Of a stretch of DNA of 64,000 nt, positions 1 to 8,724 are shown one piece after another. The notes beneath the pieces were generated by a model. That model did not search any database, was not told where the DNA came from, and saw only the letters and a list, made by a program, of their open reading frames with translations. The stretch lies in contig DJTE01000046.1 in assembly GCA_002439165.1 (NCBI GenBank), positions 1-64,000 on the forward strand, in the 5' to 3' direction. Position numbers and translations under genes: made by a program. The stretch's first letter is position 1. Every line of letters starts with the position of its first letter. The stretch is from Chryseobacterium indologenes. GTDB lineage: Bacteria; Bacteroidota; Bacteroidia; Flavobacteriales; Weeksellaceae.

Positions 1-24
1 CGGGCGTTTTGTTTATTTTTTCCA

Positions 25-957
25 TTAAGAATTTTTCTGAGGCGGGTCCGGGTATTTTCCTTTGGTAGCTTCTCCTACGCTGTTGGCAGTAGTCATTGCC
101 ACTACCAGATCATTCAGCATATTGCTTGCTGCGGTTGGCGAGTTCGGAAGAAGGACCAGGTTACTGCGGTTACTTGCTCCTACGGAATGTAAGGTATCGT
201 AGTGCTGTGTAACGACGATCAGGGCTGATGCTTCATGAGAATTGATGTCCACATTGTTCAGCATACGCACGGATTCTTCTAGACCTTTCGCAATTTCTCT
301 TCTCTGGTCTGCAATCCCCTGTCCCTGTAATTTTTTAGATTCTGCTTCGGCTTTGGCTACGGCCACAATTCTGATTCTCTGGGCTTCAGATTCATATTCT
401 GCAGCTGTTTTCTCTCTTTCTGCGGCGTTGATTCTGTTCATGGCATGTTTTACCTGCTCATCCGGATCAATATCGGTTACCAGAGCTTTGATAATATCAT
501 AGCCGTAACTGTTCATCGCTTCCTGAAGTTCACTTTTTACAGCTACCGCAATATCATCTTTTCTTACAAAGACATCATCCAGCTTCAGCTTGGGAACTTC
601 GGCGCGCACTACGTCAAATACAAAAGAGGTGATCTGGTTTTCCGGATTTTCCAGACGATAGTATGCATCTCCTACCTGATTTCTGATCACCTGATACTGA
701 ACGGAAATTTTCATTTTAATGAATACATTGTCCAGCGTTTTAGTATCGATCATAACGTCCAGCTGCTGGATTCTAAGGTTTAACCTTTTGGCAATCTGAT
801 CAATTACCGGAATTTTAAGATGCAGCCCGGAATGTCTAACAGTCTGAAATTTTCCAAAACGTTCAATAATGGCCGCCGTTTCCTGTTTAACCACAAAAAA
901 GGAAGCAAATAAAATAATCAGTCCGAAAAAAATAATGGGCGCTAAAAAAAGACTCAT
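25..957 (-). CDS. SPFH/Band 7 domain membrane protein
   Basis: A 310-aa stomatin/prohibitin-like protein. One hydrophobic helix at about residues 4-24 anchors it to the membrane. The SPFH fold follows (about 25-200, including the GKFQTV and GLHLKIP signatures), then an Ala/Glu-rich coiled-coil stretch (about 180-230, AAEREKTAAEYESEAQR). Family members form membrane-associated oligomers linked to membrane microdomains and protease control. The C-terminus is Pro/Asn-rich and unlike a PDZ ligand. No NfeD-type partner lies next to it inside the window; the downstream side is cut by the window start, so a partner there cannot be excluded. Start chosen at the ATG just before the membrane helix. The family call is firm, the exact role unknown. 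Confidence 0.93.
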   Translation of the reverse strand: MSLFLAPIIFFGLIILFASFFVVKQETAAIIERFGKFQTVRHSGLHLKIPVIDQIAKRLNLRIQQLDVMIDTKTLDNVFIKMKISVQYQVIRNQVGDAYYRLENPENQITSFVFDVVRAEVPKLKLDDVFVRKDDIAVAVKSELQEAMNSYGYDIIKALVTDIDPDEQVKHAMNRINAAEREKTAAEYESEAQRIRIVAVAKAEAESKKLQGQGIADQRREIAKGLEESVRMLNNVDINSHEASALIVVTQHYDTLHSVGASNRSNLVLLPNSPTAASNMLNDLVVAMTTANSVGEATKGKYPDPPQKNS

Positions 958-1048
958 AATTTAATTTTTAAGTATTAGTTCTGATAAAGATAAACTAATT
1001 TTAGCTTTAAATCAGCTATATTTACCACGAATAACTTTAAGCTATACC

Positions 1049-1810
1049 ATGAAAATTATTATGTTAACCCTGCTGTTGGCAATTTCCGGTTTACAGGCCC
1101 AGCAACATCAGCCTTATCATCCACATCTGGATAACCTGTTTCTGAATAATAAGGACGAGGGATATAATTATTTTGTTTATAATAAGCCTAATCTGATCGC
1201 AGAACTATTAAGGATCAGGCAAAAAACATACTACAACAATTACTCTTCCAGCAGCAGCCCCACTGGTGTGAGTTCATTTACCGGTCTGGAAATCATTCCG
1301 CTTCAGCAAAATATTGAAAACTTTTTTTCTACGGGAATCACCTTACAGCTGTTGGGTGATAAAAAAACACATATTCATCTCACTTATACCGAAGCTTTTG
1401 GAAAGAAAGAAGGCAACCAGAGAACCAACAGGGACTTTGACAGTCTTGAATCGACCCTGAATGTTTACAGTCAGAATAAAACAGCACTCTCATTTCCTCT
1501 GCAGATGCTGGCACCTCTTGTAACCAACAAAGATCTGAAAGCAGAATTTTTTATCTCGGAAATAGAAACATTTATCGATCAGGACAAAAAGGTAATTTTT
1601 ATTGCAACAGGAAAATTCTCTAAAGCCTTTTATCTGAAAGACAGCAAAGTAAACAGTTTACTGATCAAAAAATTAGTTTTTGAGTTTATCAACGATGAAT
1701 TGTCTGTCAAAGCCATTTACCCGGTTTCAGCCGAGTATGTAAGGCCATATGAATATTCCCCGGAATCCCAGACGGCTATCCCCATTCTGAAAATACCTTT
1801 TCAGCTTTAA
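1049..1810 (+). CDS. secreted hypothetical protein
   Basis: A 253-aa protein with a clear Sec signal peptide (MKIIMLTLLLAISGLQA, cleavage before QQ at about residue 18). The remainder is soluble and rich in Asn, Tyr and Ser, with no motif I recognise, so it is probably periplasmic or surface exposed. It is transcribed divergently from the SPFH gene. Its stop codon abuts the stop codon of the dGTPase gene on the other strand with no gap, so the two transcripts must end inside each other or overlap. A TATATTTA sequence at 1017-1024 resembles the Bacteroidota -7 box. Real gene likely; function unknown. Confidence 0.75.
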   Translation: MKIIMLTLLLAISGLQAQQHQPYHPHLDNLFLNNKDEGYNYFVYNKPNLIAELLRIRQKTYYNNYSSSSSPTGVSSFTGLEIIPLQQNIENFFSTGITLQLLGDKKTHIHLTYTEAFGKKEGNQRTNRDFDSLESTLNVYSQNKTALSFPLQMLAPLVTNKDLKAEFFISEIETFIDQDKKVIFIATGKFSKAFYLKDSKVNSLLIKKLVFEFINDELSVKAIYPVSAEYVRPYEYSPESQTAIPILKIPFQL

Positions 1811-3169
1811 TTAAACGGTCATTCCGATATCAATACCCTTGATTTTTCTGTAAAGGTCAGTGGCAAAATTATCGGTCATCCCCGAAACGAAATCAATCAC
1901 ACCGAGAACTTTCTGGTAATCGGTTCCGTCTTCGTATACAAATTGTCTTGGTAAAAGTTTCAGTGCTTTTTTATCATAAGACTTTCTTTCTTCTGCGGGT
2001 TTCAGGATGGAGGGGATAAAATGATCAAGAAGCTCATACATCACATTGTAGCCGGCATTTTCTATTTCCACTACCGCTTTATGGTTGTAGATCTTTTCTA
2101 TGGAGAAAGATTCAATATCGTGTAATGCCCTGTTCTCAGCTTTATAAATATCAAGAAGGGCTTTATCAAGATTTCCTTCCAGAATGGTTTCGAAATTACT
2201 TTTGTATATTTCAAGCGATTTATTGATCAAAGCATTAATCGCTTTCGCTCTCAGATAGGAAATTTTTTCATTTTCATTGGAAATGGAGGCCAGCTTGTTC
2301 TTCACCCGTTCCATATCGTTACTTTCTGATTTTACCAGTTCAAAAAACAGGTTTTCGCAGTCAGCCGTTGATACAATCCCCAGTCTGTGGGCATCTTCCA
2401 TATCGATGATATTATAACAGATGTCGTCTGCTGCTTCCACCAGCCATACAAAAGGGTGTCTTTTGAAAATATAAGGTTCCGAGCATTCCGTGATCAGCTG
2501 GGTTCCTTTGGCAATTTCCAGAAACAGATCTTTTTCATTCTGGAAAAATCCGAATTTCTTCCGGTGTATAATTCCTTTTTTCTTGGCCACGGCTTCACAG
2601 GGATATTTTGCAATACTGGCCAGTGTAGAGAAAGTAAGCTGTATTCCTCCGTCGTCTTTTCCCTGCTGGCGTTGGGCCAGAACTCTTATGGCGTTGGCAT
2701 TTCCTTCAAAATTAACGAGATCTGCCCATTCTTTTTCATTGAATTTCGGTTTCAGGTCTTTTTCATTTCTTTCAAAATAGCTCGCAATGGCATCTTCACC
2801 CGAATGTCCGAAAGCAGGATTTCCCACATCATGGCATAAGCAGGCTGCGGCGATTACGTTTCCTAAATTATGGAGATAAAAATTTCTGGAATCTTCTTCA
2901 AGCTCGTTTTTATAGGTTTCGGAAATAAATTCTCCGATAATACTTCCTAAACTTCTTCCTACTGATGAAACTTCCAGTGAATGAGTCAGCCTGTTGTGTA
3001 CAAAAACACTTCCGGGAAGAGGAAAAACCTGGGTTTTATTCTGTAATCTTCTGAAGGCAGAAGAGAAAATAATACGGTCGAAATCTCTCTGAAAATCAGT
3101 TCTTGAAGCTTTGGTATGCGGGTTGTTTCCTGTACGCTGATTGGTAAAAATCTGGTTTAAGTTCATCAT
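1811..3169 (-). CDS. dgt: deoxyguanosinetriphosphate triphosphohydrolase-like HD protein
   Basis: A 452-aa HD-superfamily enzyme expected to hydrolyse dGTP (or other dNTPs) to the nucleoside and tripolyphosphate. The metal-binding set is visible: H63 in RLTHSLEVSS, the H113-D114 pair in CHDVGNPAFGH, and H122. The N-terminal NPHTKASRTDFQRDFDRI segment and the SSAFRRLQNKTQVF block are standard for this family. Length matches bacterial dGTPases of about 450 aa. The start may be either of two adjacent Met codons. The gene is convergent with the secreted hypothetical and divergent from the DNA glycosylase, both nucleotide-damage related, which may be chance. Confidence 0.92.
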   Translation of the reverse strand: MMNLNQIFTNQRTGNNPHTKASRTDFQRDFDRIIFSSAFRRLQNKTQVFPLPGSVFVHNRLTHSLEVSSVGRSLGSIIGEFISETYKNELEEDSRNFYLHNLGNVIAAACLCHDVGNPAFGHSGEDAIASYFERNEKDLKPKFNEKEWADLVNFEGNANAIRVLAQRQQGKDDGGIQLTFSTLASIAKYPCEAVAKKKGIIHRKKFGFFQNEKDLFLEIAKGTQLITECSEPYIFKRHPFVWLVEAADDICYNIIDMEDAHRLGIVSTADCENLFFELVKSESNDMERVKNKLASISNENEKISYLRAKAINALINKSLEIYKSNFETILEGNLDKALLDIYKAENRALHDIESFSIEKIYNHKAVVEIENAGYNVMYELLDHFIPSILKPAEERKSYDKKALKLLPRQFVYEDGTDYQKVLGVIDFVSGMTDNFATDLYRKIKGIDIGMTV

Positions 3170-3236
3170 TTTTCAAAATTACTCCAAATTTTATTTTTAC
3201 GGAATAATATTTGAACTTTTATTGAAAAGCAAAATC

Positions 3237-3974
3237 ATGCCCGAAGGACCATCCATACTTATCATGAAAGAAAGCCTGCAGCATTTTACCGGAAAAACAG
3301 TGACAGAAGCTTCGGGTAATGCCCAGTTCGATAAAGAGATCCTGACGGGAAAAACGCTTCAGGATATCCGTACTTTTGGAAAACAGACTTATCTTATATT
3401 TAAAGATCATGCAGTCCGGATCCATTTACTGATGTTCGGCTCTTACAGTATTGATGAGCAGACCAAACCGGATAAAAGCCTTCGTCTTGCCCTCCGTTTC
3501 CATTCTGAAAGTCTGTATTTTTACACCTGTTCCGTAAAACTTGTCGATATTCAGTTTTTGTCTTCCATCGACTGGGAGGCCGATGTCATGAGCGACCGGT
3601 GGAACCCGGAAAAAGCTGAACAGAAACTGAAAGCAAAGCCGGAAATGATGGTATGCGATGCGCTGATGAACCAGGATATTTTTTCAGGCGTGGGCAATAT
3701 TATCAAAAATGAGGTTCTTTTCAGAATCGGGGTACAGCCGGAAAGCCTTGTTGGGAAACTGTCTGCAAAAAAGCGTAAAGAACTTATTGCGGAAGCCCGG
3801 AATTACAGTTTTGACTTTTTGGAATGGAAAAAGGCATTTGTTTTGAAAAAGCACTGGCTGGTTCACACGAAAACGACCTGTCCGAAATGCGGAAGAAAAC
3901 TGATTAAAAAGCAGACCGGACTTGGCAAACGAAGAAGTTTTTACTGTGAAAAAGACCAGAAGCTTTATACCTGA
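3237..3974 (+). CDS. nei: Fpg/Nei family DNA glycosylase (endonuclease VIII-like)
   Basis: A 245-aa base-excision repair glycosylase/AP lyase. The start was set at 3237 because the mature enzyme must begin Met-Pro-Glu-Gly-Pro (Pro2 is the catalytic nucleophile and Glu3 the acid); a longer open frame upstream overlaps the dgt start and would bury this terminus. The helix-two-turn-helix region carries NQDIFSGVGNIIKNEVLFR, typical of the family. The C-terminal zinc finger has Cys215 and Cys218 (CPKC) and Cys237, but the fourth ligand position is Asp240 (CEKD in place of CxxC). This could be a C3D zinc site or a weakened finger. Family call is firm; substrate preference is not readable. Confidence 0.92.
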   Translation: MPEGPSILIMKESLQHFTGKTVTEASGNAQFDKEILTGKTLQDIRTFGKQTYLIFKDHAVRIHLLMFGSYSIDEQTKPDKSLRLALRFHSESLYFYTCSVKLVDIQFLSSIDWEADVMSDRWNPEKAEQKLKAKPEMMVCDALMNQDIFSGVGNIIKNEVLFRIGVQPESLVGKLSAKKRKELIAEARNYSFDFLEWKKAFVLKKHWLVHTKTTCPKCGRKLIKKQTGLGKRRSFYCEKDQKLYT

Positions 3975-4009
3975 TCTGTTGGTTCCTATTAATAAATATC
4001 TGTACTTAT

Positions 4010-4732
4010 CTAATCAGAATTCAGGAATCCGCCTGCATATTTTGTAAAGAATTCTGATCTGTACACCTCTCCTATCGGAATTTCAGATTCATCAATATAA
4101 ATATTATGATTGTCAAATGAATCAATAAAATCTACATTCACCACATAAGATTTACTTACTCTCAGAAAGGTTTCCCATGAAATTTTCTGATGGATTGTTT
4201 TCAGGTTCATGGCGGTAATAAGTTTCTGCTGGCGGGTATGGATCACCACATAATCTTTCAGTCCTTCAATGAATTTAATATCTGAAAAACCGATCTTATA
4301 AAACCTTCGGTCTGCTTTTATAAACAGAAAGTCCGCCGTATTGGATTCCACCGTATTTTTTACCGTGTCTTTGGATAAAAGTTCGCTGTACAGGATGGCT
4401 TTGTCTATGGCTTTTTCAAGCCGTTCAGGATCAACAGGTTTCAGGAGATAGTCTACCGCTTCCAGTTCATAGCTTTTCAGGGCATATTGGGAATAGGCTG
4501 TTGTAAAGATGACCAGAGATCCTTCCGGCAGCATTTCAGCAAATTCAAGGCCCGTAACCATCGGCATTTCTATATCCAGAAAGATCAGATCTGTATTCTT
4601 TGTTTTAAGAAAATCCATTGCAGCGGGAGCGTTTGAAAACTCCCCAAGAATTTCTACTTTTGAAGTTTCATTGATCAGTGAGCGCATTTCTGCTCTTGCC
4701 AACGGCTCATCATCTACTATAATGCAATTCAT
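4010..4732 (-). CDS. LytTR family response regulator
   Basis: A 240-aa response regulator. The receiver domain (1-115) has the acidic pair D7/D8, phosphoacceptor D53 in FLDIEMP, T78 and K98 in YLLKPVD. The C-terminal LytTR DNA-binding domain (about 135-235) includes FIKADRRFYKI and FLRVSKSYVVN. It overlaps the upstream sensor kinase gene by 4 bp, so the two are translated together as a two-component system. LytTR regulators bind paired short direct repeats, often in their own promoter. A repeat array lies upstream of the kinase gene at 5866-5942. Target genes are not known; the divergent gene and the barrel protein after it are candidates. Confidence 0.94.
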   Translation of the reverse strand: MNCIIVDDEPLARAEMRSLINETSKVEILGEFSNAPAAMDFLKTKNTDLIFLDIEMPMVTGLEFAEMLPEGSLVIFTTAYSQYALKSYELEAVDYLLKPVDPERLEKAIDKAILYSELLSKDTVKNTVESNTADFLFIKADRRFYKIGFSDIKFIEGLKDYVVIHTRQQKLITAMNLKTIHQKISWETFLRVSKSYVVNVDFIDSFDNHNIYIDESEIPIGEVYRSEFFTKYAGGFLNSD

Positions 4733-5805
4733 ACGGGGATTTTTAAATTTACGGTATATTCTTTTTCTGCGGAAACAGTCTTCAGGTCAAAGGCATTGTC
4801 ATATAAAAGTTCCAGTCTCCTTTTGATATTGGCCAACCCCAATCCGCTGTATTTTCCGTTTGATACAACAAAGCCGGGGTCTCTGGAATTGATACAGGTA
4901 AAATAAAGTTCTTTATTTTCAGTTCTGATGACAATTCTGATATAAGACTCTTTATCCCCGATGTCTATGCTGTGCTTTACAGCATTTTCAACAAAAGTAG
5001 TAAATAAATTAGGTGGTATAAAGATACTTTTTGCGGTTCTGTTTTCTGTATCAGCATCAATAGTAAATGAAAAATTTTCTCTTCTTATCTTTTCGAGGTT
5101 AAGAAAGTTGGAGAGGAATTCAATTTCTGAAGTCAGCAATGTTTTTTCTTCACTGTTTTCATAGAGCTGGTATCTCAGGAATTCTGATAATTTCACAATT
5201 ACTGCCGATGCTTTTTCAGGATCTGTACGGGTCAGAGCTTTCACATTATTCAGCATATTAAACAGAAAATGCGGGTTGATCTGGTTACGGAGTTCATTCA
5301 GTTCCATCTGAAGGGTAAGGTTACTGAGTTCGGCTATTCTTTTATTATCATGAATCCATTTCTGTAAAAGTTTAACAGTAGTGGTTGTCAGAATAATAGG
5401 CACACACATCAGAACCCCTTCGTAAATACTTCCTTTTTCACCTTCTTTTTTTATATTGACCACCCTGAAATCTGAAAACAGGCTTTTAAAGCCATAGCCT
5501 ATAAGATTCAGTCCGATCACTCCCATCAATACCAGTAAAATGAAATAGGTAATATATTTTGTCCTGAAAAAGAATCTGGGTACAAGAATATAAATATTAA
5601 CGTATACCATCATGATCAGTACGATATATACAAAAAAGAGAATATAATACTGATACACACCGGAATACCAATGCCAGAATCTGGCACTGTACAGCAGGAG
5701 AAAAAAGAAGATCAGAAACAGCAGATGCCTGGAAAGCCGGAACCGGTCTTCTATCAGAAAGTCCATAACAAGTGTTTCTTTGAATTTGTAGCTGCTCAGT
5801 TTCAT
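4729..5805 (-). CDS. LytS/YehU-type sensor histidine kinase
   Basis: A 358-aa membrane histidine kinase. Hydrophobic helices occur at about 28-42, 52-75, 84-106 and 130-143, giving four likely membrane spans with little periplasmic loop, so it probably senses a membrane or small-molecule cue. The His_kinase domain follows, with phospho-acceptor His179 in QINPHFLFN and the FTTFVENAVKHS N-box and SGLGLANIKRRL G-box. It is the first gene of the two-gene operon with the LytTR regulator (4-bp overlap). It is transcribed away from the 5993 gene, with repeats in the shared upstream region. Confidence 0.93.
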   Translation of the reverse strand: MKLSSYKFKETLVMDFLIEDRFRLSRHLLFLIFFFLLLYSARFWHWYSGVYQYYILFFVYIVLIMMVYVNIYILVPRFFFRTKYITYFILLVLMGVIGLNLIGYGFKSLFSDFRVVNIKKEGEKGSIYEGVLMCVPIILTTTTVKLLQKWIHDNKRIAELSNLTLQMELNELRNQINPHFLFNMLNNVKALTRTDPEKASAVIVKLSEFLRYQLYENSEEKTLLTSEIEFLSNFLNLEKIRRENFSFTIDADTENRTAKSIFIPPNLFTTFVENAVKHSIDIGDKESYIRIVIRTENKELYFTCINSRDPGFVVSNGKYSGLGLANIKRRLELLYDNAFDLKTVSAEKEYTVNLKIPV

Positions 5806-5865
5806 ATTTTCCGGTGTCGTTAATACTTAACAAAAATAGAGATTACCATCCACTATTCATATAAT

Positions 5866-5942
5866 ATTATACCAACCCTGTATTTTATTATACCAAGTTT
5901 CCGTGAACCGGGTTTCGTATAAAATAAAAGCCGTTTGGTATA
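5866..5942. promoter_or_regulatory. TATACCAA repeat array, possible operator
   Basis: ATTATACCAA occurs at 5866-5875 and again at 5887-5896, exactly 21 bp (two helical turns) apart. The inverted version TTGGTATAAA lies at 5933-5944 (core TTGGTATA 5935-5942). The array sits between the sensor kinase start and the likely start of the divergent gene. Spacing by whole helical turns is what a dimeric or LytTR-type regulator would use. Binding by the adjacent LytTR protein is inference; the repeats themselves are plain in the sequence. Confidence 0.5.
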
Positions 5943-5992
5943 AAAATATTCCAAAGAATACTTATTCTATATTTCTTTGTGCTGTTCAATTT

Positions 5993-6427
5993 ATGCTTAT
6001 GGAATTAGCCGTTTTTCAGGAACTGACACAGGAAATAACTTCAGAATGTTTTTATATGACCGCATCACAACAGGAAGAAAAAGTAATACAGCTTATCGAT
6101 CTTCATCATTTTACAGAATGTTATAATCACAGAATCAAAATACTTGATTATATCCATCATTCTATTAATATTATTGAAGAAGACGGTATTCTGAAAGGTA
6201 TTCTGTTTTATGATATGAAACACTCCAACCCGTTTGACTGGAACGCATTTGAAGAGTTCAAAAGGCGCAATCAGCTGAAAGAAATTTGGTTTGTGTTTGT
6301 GGAAGAAAACCTTATTTCCGACAGTGCATGTTATACTGATTTTATCATCGAAAACAGTATTGAAATATTCTATGACAGGATATTCCGGTTCAATTTTTTT
6401 CAGTCTTCCATTCAGAAACTAAAATAA
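5993..6427 (+). CDS. hypothetical protein
   Basis: A soluble, acidic protein of about 144 aa with no recognised domain. Aromatic residues and Ile are frequent (for example EIWFVFVEENLIS near the end of the core). The frame is open back to a GTG at 5903, but that would put the start inside the repeat array, so I prefer the ATG at 5993 or 5999 (MLMELAVFQ). It is divergent from the LytTR two-component operon. It ends 4 bp before the outer-membrane barrel gene, so the two are probably one transcript. The context suggests a target of the adjacent regulator. STAS-like or response-accessory roles are possible but unsupported. Confidence 0.65.
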   Translation: MLMELAVFQELTQEITSECFYMTASQQEEKVIQLIDLHHFTECYNHRIKILDYIHHSINIIEEDGILKGILFYDMKHSNPFDWNAFEEFKRRNQLKEIWFVFVEENLISDSACYTDFIIENSIEIFYDRIFRFNFFQSSIQKLK

Positions 6428-6431
6428 AACT

Positions 6432-7406
6432 ATGAAAACACGGAGAATAATTCTTGTTCCGTTTGCAATGCTTCCATTTAAAAATACGGTATATGCCCAG
6501 AAAAAAGACAGCATCCCGTTAAAGGTAAGAGCATTTTTGGCTGATAAATTTCCGCAGACCCGCGATCTTATTGTAGATTTTACCCAGACTGCCCCTTACC
6601 GGTTTTCATCAGACCTTCAGGGGGCAGATCTGCCTGAGCGTACCGTGAAAAGCTTTCAGCAGATAAGAGCCGGAGCCAATATGTATTTCGTAAAGAAGAA
6701 AAGCTGGATGCTGGGTACCTCTCTGAACTACCGTTATACCTCAATAAAGACGGAAACCCCTGATAGGGCTGCAACAGCAAAACTGGAAAAAGATTTTCAT
6801 TACCATTCTGAAGCATTGAATTTCAGCTATTTTTCAAAGCTGCTGAATAAAACGGTTATTTATTCCGCTTCGGTTTCCACAGACGGAAGTGACCGGCATT
6901 TTGAAAGAATCAAAGGAACAGCCGCTGTTTCATGGATTCTGAAAGCAACACCGAAAACCAAAATGATCATAGGTTTGGCCGGGTTTATTGATCCCAGTAC
7001 ACAGATTCCGGTGCTTCCAATTTTTACATATGAAAACAAATTCAATAACGGATGGGTACTTGACATTCTCCTTCCTAAAAAATTACTGATACGAAAGGAT
7101 CTATTTGCTAATGGAAGACTCTCGCTGGGAACAGAGATGGATAATACCAATTTTTACCTGTACCGCAACAGCAGGACCTATGAATTCCGTCAAATCGAGA
7201 TCAATTCAGGAGCGATCTATGAGCATCATCTCGGCGGAAACTTTATAGGGATTTTAAAAACAGGGATCAGAGCCGTTCCCCGGGCAAGACTTTTTGACAA
7301 GGAAGAATCTTTTAAAGACTATACTTTTGAAGCCCGTCCTCAGCCTTCATTTTATTTCAATATCGGAATATCTTATAATCCTTTTGGAAAGGGCCGAAAA
7401 AAATAA
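6432..7406 (+). CDS. outer-membrane beta-barrel protein (DUF6268-like)
   Basis: A 324-aa protein with a weak signal peptide (cleavage near YAQKKDS, residue 23). It has alternating-hydrophobicity strands ending in aromatic residues, such as WMLGTSLNYRYTS and FYFNIGISYNPF, which indicates an outer-membrane beta-barrel. It resembles flavobacterial DUF6268-type barrels, but that identification comes from general appearance only. It follows the 5993 gene by 4 bp and probably shares its transcript. The divergent LytTR/kinase pair may control it. The palindrome at 7421-7436 shortly after the stop lacks a U-tract. Confidence 0.72.
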   Translation: MKTRRIILVPFAMLPFKNTVYAQKKDSIPLKVRAFLADKFPQTRDLIVDFTQTAPYRFSSDLQGADLPERTVKSFQQIRAGANMYFVKKKSWMLGTSLNYRYTSIKTETPDRAATAKLEKDFHYHSEALNFSYFSKLLNKTVIYSASVSTDGSDRHFERIKGTAAVSWILKATPKTKMIIGLAGFIDPSTQIPVLPIFTYENKFNNGWVLDILLPKKLLIRKDLFANGRLSLGTEMDNTNFYLYRNSRTYEFRQIEINSGAIYEHHLGGNFIGILKTGIRAVPRARLFDKEESFKDYTFEARPQPSFYFNIGISYNPFGKGRKK

Positions 7407-7472
7407 CGCCGGTTCAGAGAAAATCTCCGGAGATTTCAAAAAATGAAGCTGTAAACCATTGCATATTTATAA

Positions 7473-7592
7473 GGCAAAAACTATCAGGAGGATCATCCTG
7501 CTTTTCAGAATCAACTGGAAAATCCATCCAATAAACTTAACCGTCCTATCTACTACCTGTTACTTCTGTTCATCATTGATCAGTCCTACTTC
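7473..7592. pseudogene. possible gene remnant, direction uncertain
   Basis: Between the barrel gene and the SMR gene, 40 codons are open on the plus strand with no start codon. They read like a protein tail (QEDHPAFQNQ... then RPIYYLLLLFIIDQSYF, stop at 7593-7595). The minus strand also reads like protein (VVDRTVKFIGWIFQLILKSR) but with one in-frame stop. One may be the worn end of a lost membrane protein and the other its mirror. Weak call. Confidence 0.2.
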
Positions 7593-7927
7593 TAATGCGT
7601 TCCCATCTTTGAAAACACATTAATAACAATTACCCCGATAACGATCAGCGCAATACCAATGATTGCCGGAAGGTCCGGAACCTGTTTAAAAGCAATCACT
7701 CCGATCAGGGTAATGAAGACAATTCCTACGCCGGACCAGATTGCATATGTTATTCCTACCGGGATCTGCCGGAGGGTAATACTCAGAAAGTAAAAAGCAG
7801 CAGCATAACCTATTACTGTAATAACGGAAGGCCACAGCTTTGAAAATTCTTCAGATTTTTTCAGAAAACTGGTTGCAATGATCTCGAATAGTATAGCAAG
7901 GGCAAGAAAAATATAACTGCGTCCCAT
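7592..7927 (-). CDS. SMR family multidrug efflux transporter
   Basis: A 111-aa small multidrug resistance protein with four predicted membrane helices. The membrane-embedded essential Glu is present at position 15 (LAILFEIIATSFLK). The later helices carry the family pattern YAIWSGVGIVFITLIG, GIALIVIGVIVIN. Members work as antiparallel dimers exchanging protons for cationic compounds, or guanidinium in the Gdx subgroup. I cannot decide between EmrE-like and SugE/Gdx-like from the sequence alone. It is a single gene in the minus direction with no second SMR subunit beside it. Confidence 0.92.
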   Translation of the reverse strand: MGRSYIFLALAILFEIIATSFLKKSEEFSKLWPSVITVIGYAAAFYFLSITLRQIPVGITYAIWSGVGIVFITLIGVIAFKQVPDLPAIIGIALIVIGVIVINVFSKMGTH

Positions 7928-8474
7928 AGGATGATTTTATACAAAAATAGTGAAAACAACTTTTCCCGTATCACAGAATATACCCAAAGGCTATAATACT
8001 GACAGTCTGCCTGTCATCTGACATTATTTCAAAATAATATGACAAGTCATCTTAGGACGTGTCATCAATTCTGCCAATAACAGAAGTTTAAACTGCCCCC
8101 ATCCGGGAGGGGAGAAAATAAGTTTCGTTAACATAAAAAATCACCGACTGATGAAATCCTCCTGTCTGGAATTTTCTTTTTAGACCGGTATTATGCGATG
8201 CATTTCTTATTTTTTGTTTTATCAACTTCAATATAGAAGCCTCAAAAGCATTATCATTTTTATAAAAAATTACAGATAAGACAATAAAGATATTAATAAA
8301 TTTTCAATAGTACATTAATTTTATGTAAACATAATTTCAATAAAAATTTAAATCAACCACATATAACACACTGATATACATCATAATTATTTGCTTTGGC
8401 ACGTGATTTGAAAGTTGTAATATTGCAATTGTAAAATTGATAAAAATAAGTCAAATAATTAAAAATAAAACAAA
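7928..8474. other. intergenic region, no gene seen
   Basis: About 550 bp of AT-rich DNA without a convincing gene. It contains an inverted repeat at 8012-8044 (outer TGTCAT/ATGACA, inner ATTATTT/AAATAAT) upstream of the SMR gene that could be an operator, and a short GC-rich CCCC/GGGG hairpin near 8096-8112. A possible promoter for the 27-aa peptide gene is TTTG at 8407-8410, then 21 bp, then TAAAATTG at 8432-8439. Confidence 0.4.
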
Positions 8475-8558
8475 ATGGTAACTTACATTGGTATCGCAAC
8501 ATGTGTAGTCGTTTTCTCTTCTTATTTCGCAACTGTAAAGAGAGAAGAAAGAAACTAA
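8475..8558 (+). CDS. 27-aa single-span membrane peptide
   Basis: A short frame starting MVTYIGIATCVVVFSSYF and ending in a charged tail with Lys and Arg (KREERN). The layout is that of a small inner-membrane protein with one helix (residues 3-20) and a positive cytoplasmic end. Support beyond the frame itself: a promoter-like pair upstream, a strong hairpin at 8640-8667 and an intrinsic terminator at 8725-8750 give it a self-contained transcript of about 300 nt. No family is recognised. Genes this short are usually missed by annotation. Confidence 0.5.
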   Translation: MVTYIGIATCVVVFSSYFATVKREERN

Positions 8559-8639
8559 GTTCTAATTGAAGCAGAAAGCCTATAGAACAACTATATTAAT
8601 TGTATTGTTTATGTTTTTAATCTGGTCATATCAGATTCC

Positions 8640-8667
8640 GCTCTTTTACTCATTGGAGTAAAAGGGC
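8640..8667 (+). promoter_or_regulatory. 12-bp hairpin in the 3' region of the small peptide gene
   Basis: GCTCTTTTACTC / GAGTAAAAGGGC pair across a 4-nt ATTG loop with a single T-G wobble. No U-tract follows, so it is not a standard terminator. It could stabilise the RNA or be part of a small RNA. Confidence 0.45.
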
Positions 8668-8724
8668 CCAAAAACATAACTTTAAACTGAACTTCATAAC
8701 AAATTTTATATATCCAAATAGTTT

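Noticed and set aside
3141..3236. N-terminal 32-residue extension of the Nei protein
   Set aside because: It would displace the catalytic Pro next to Met and overlaps the dgt start; extension sequence is AT-driven.
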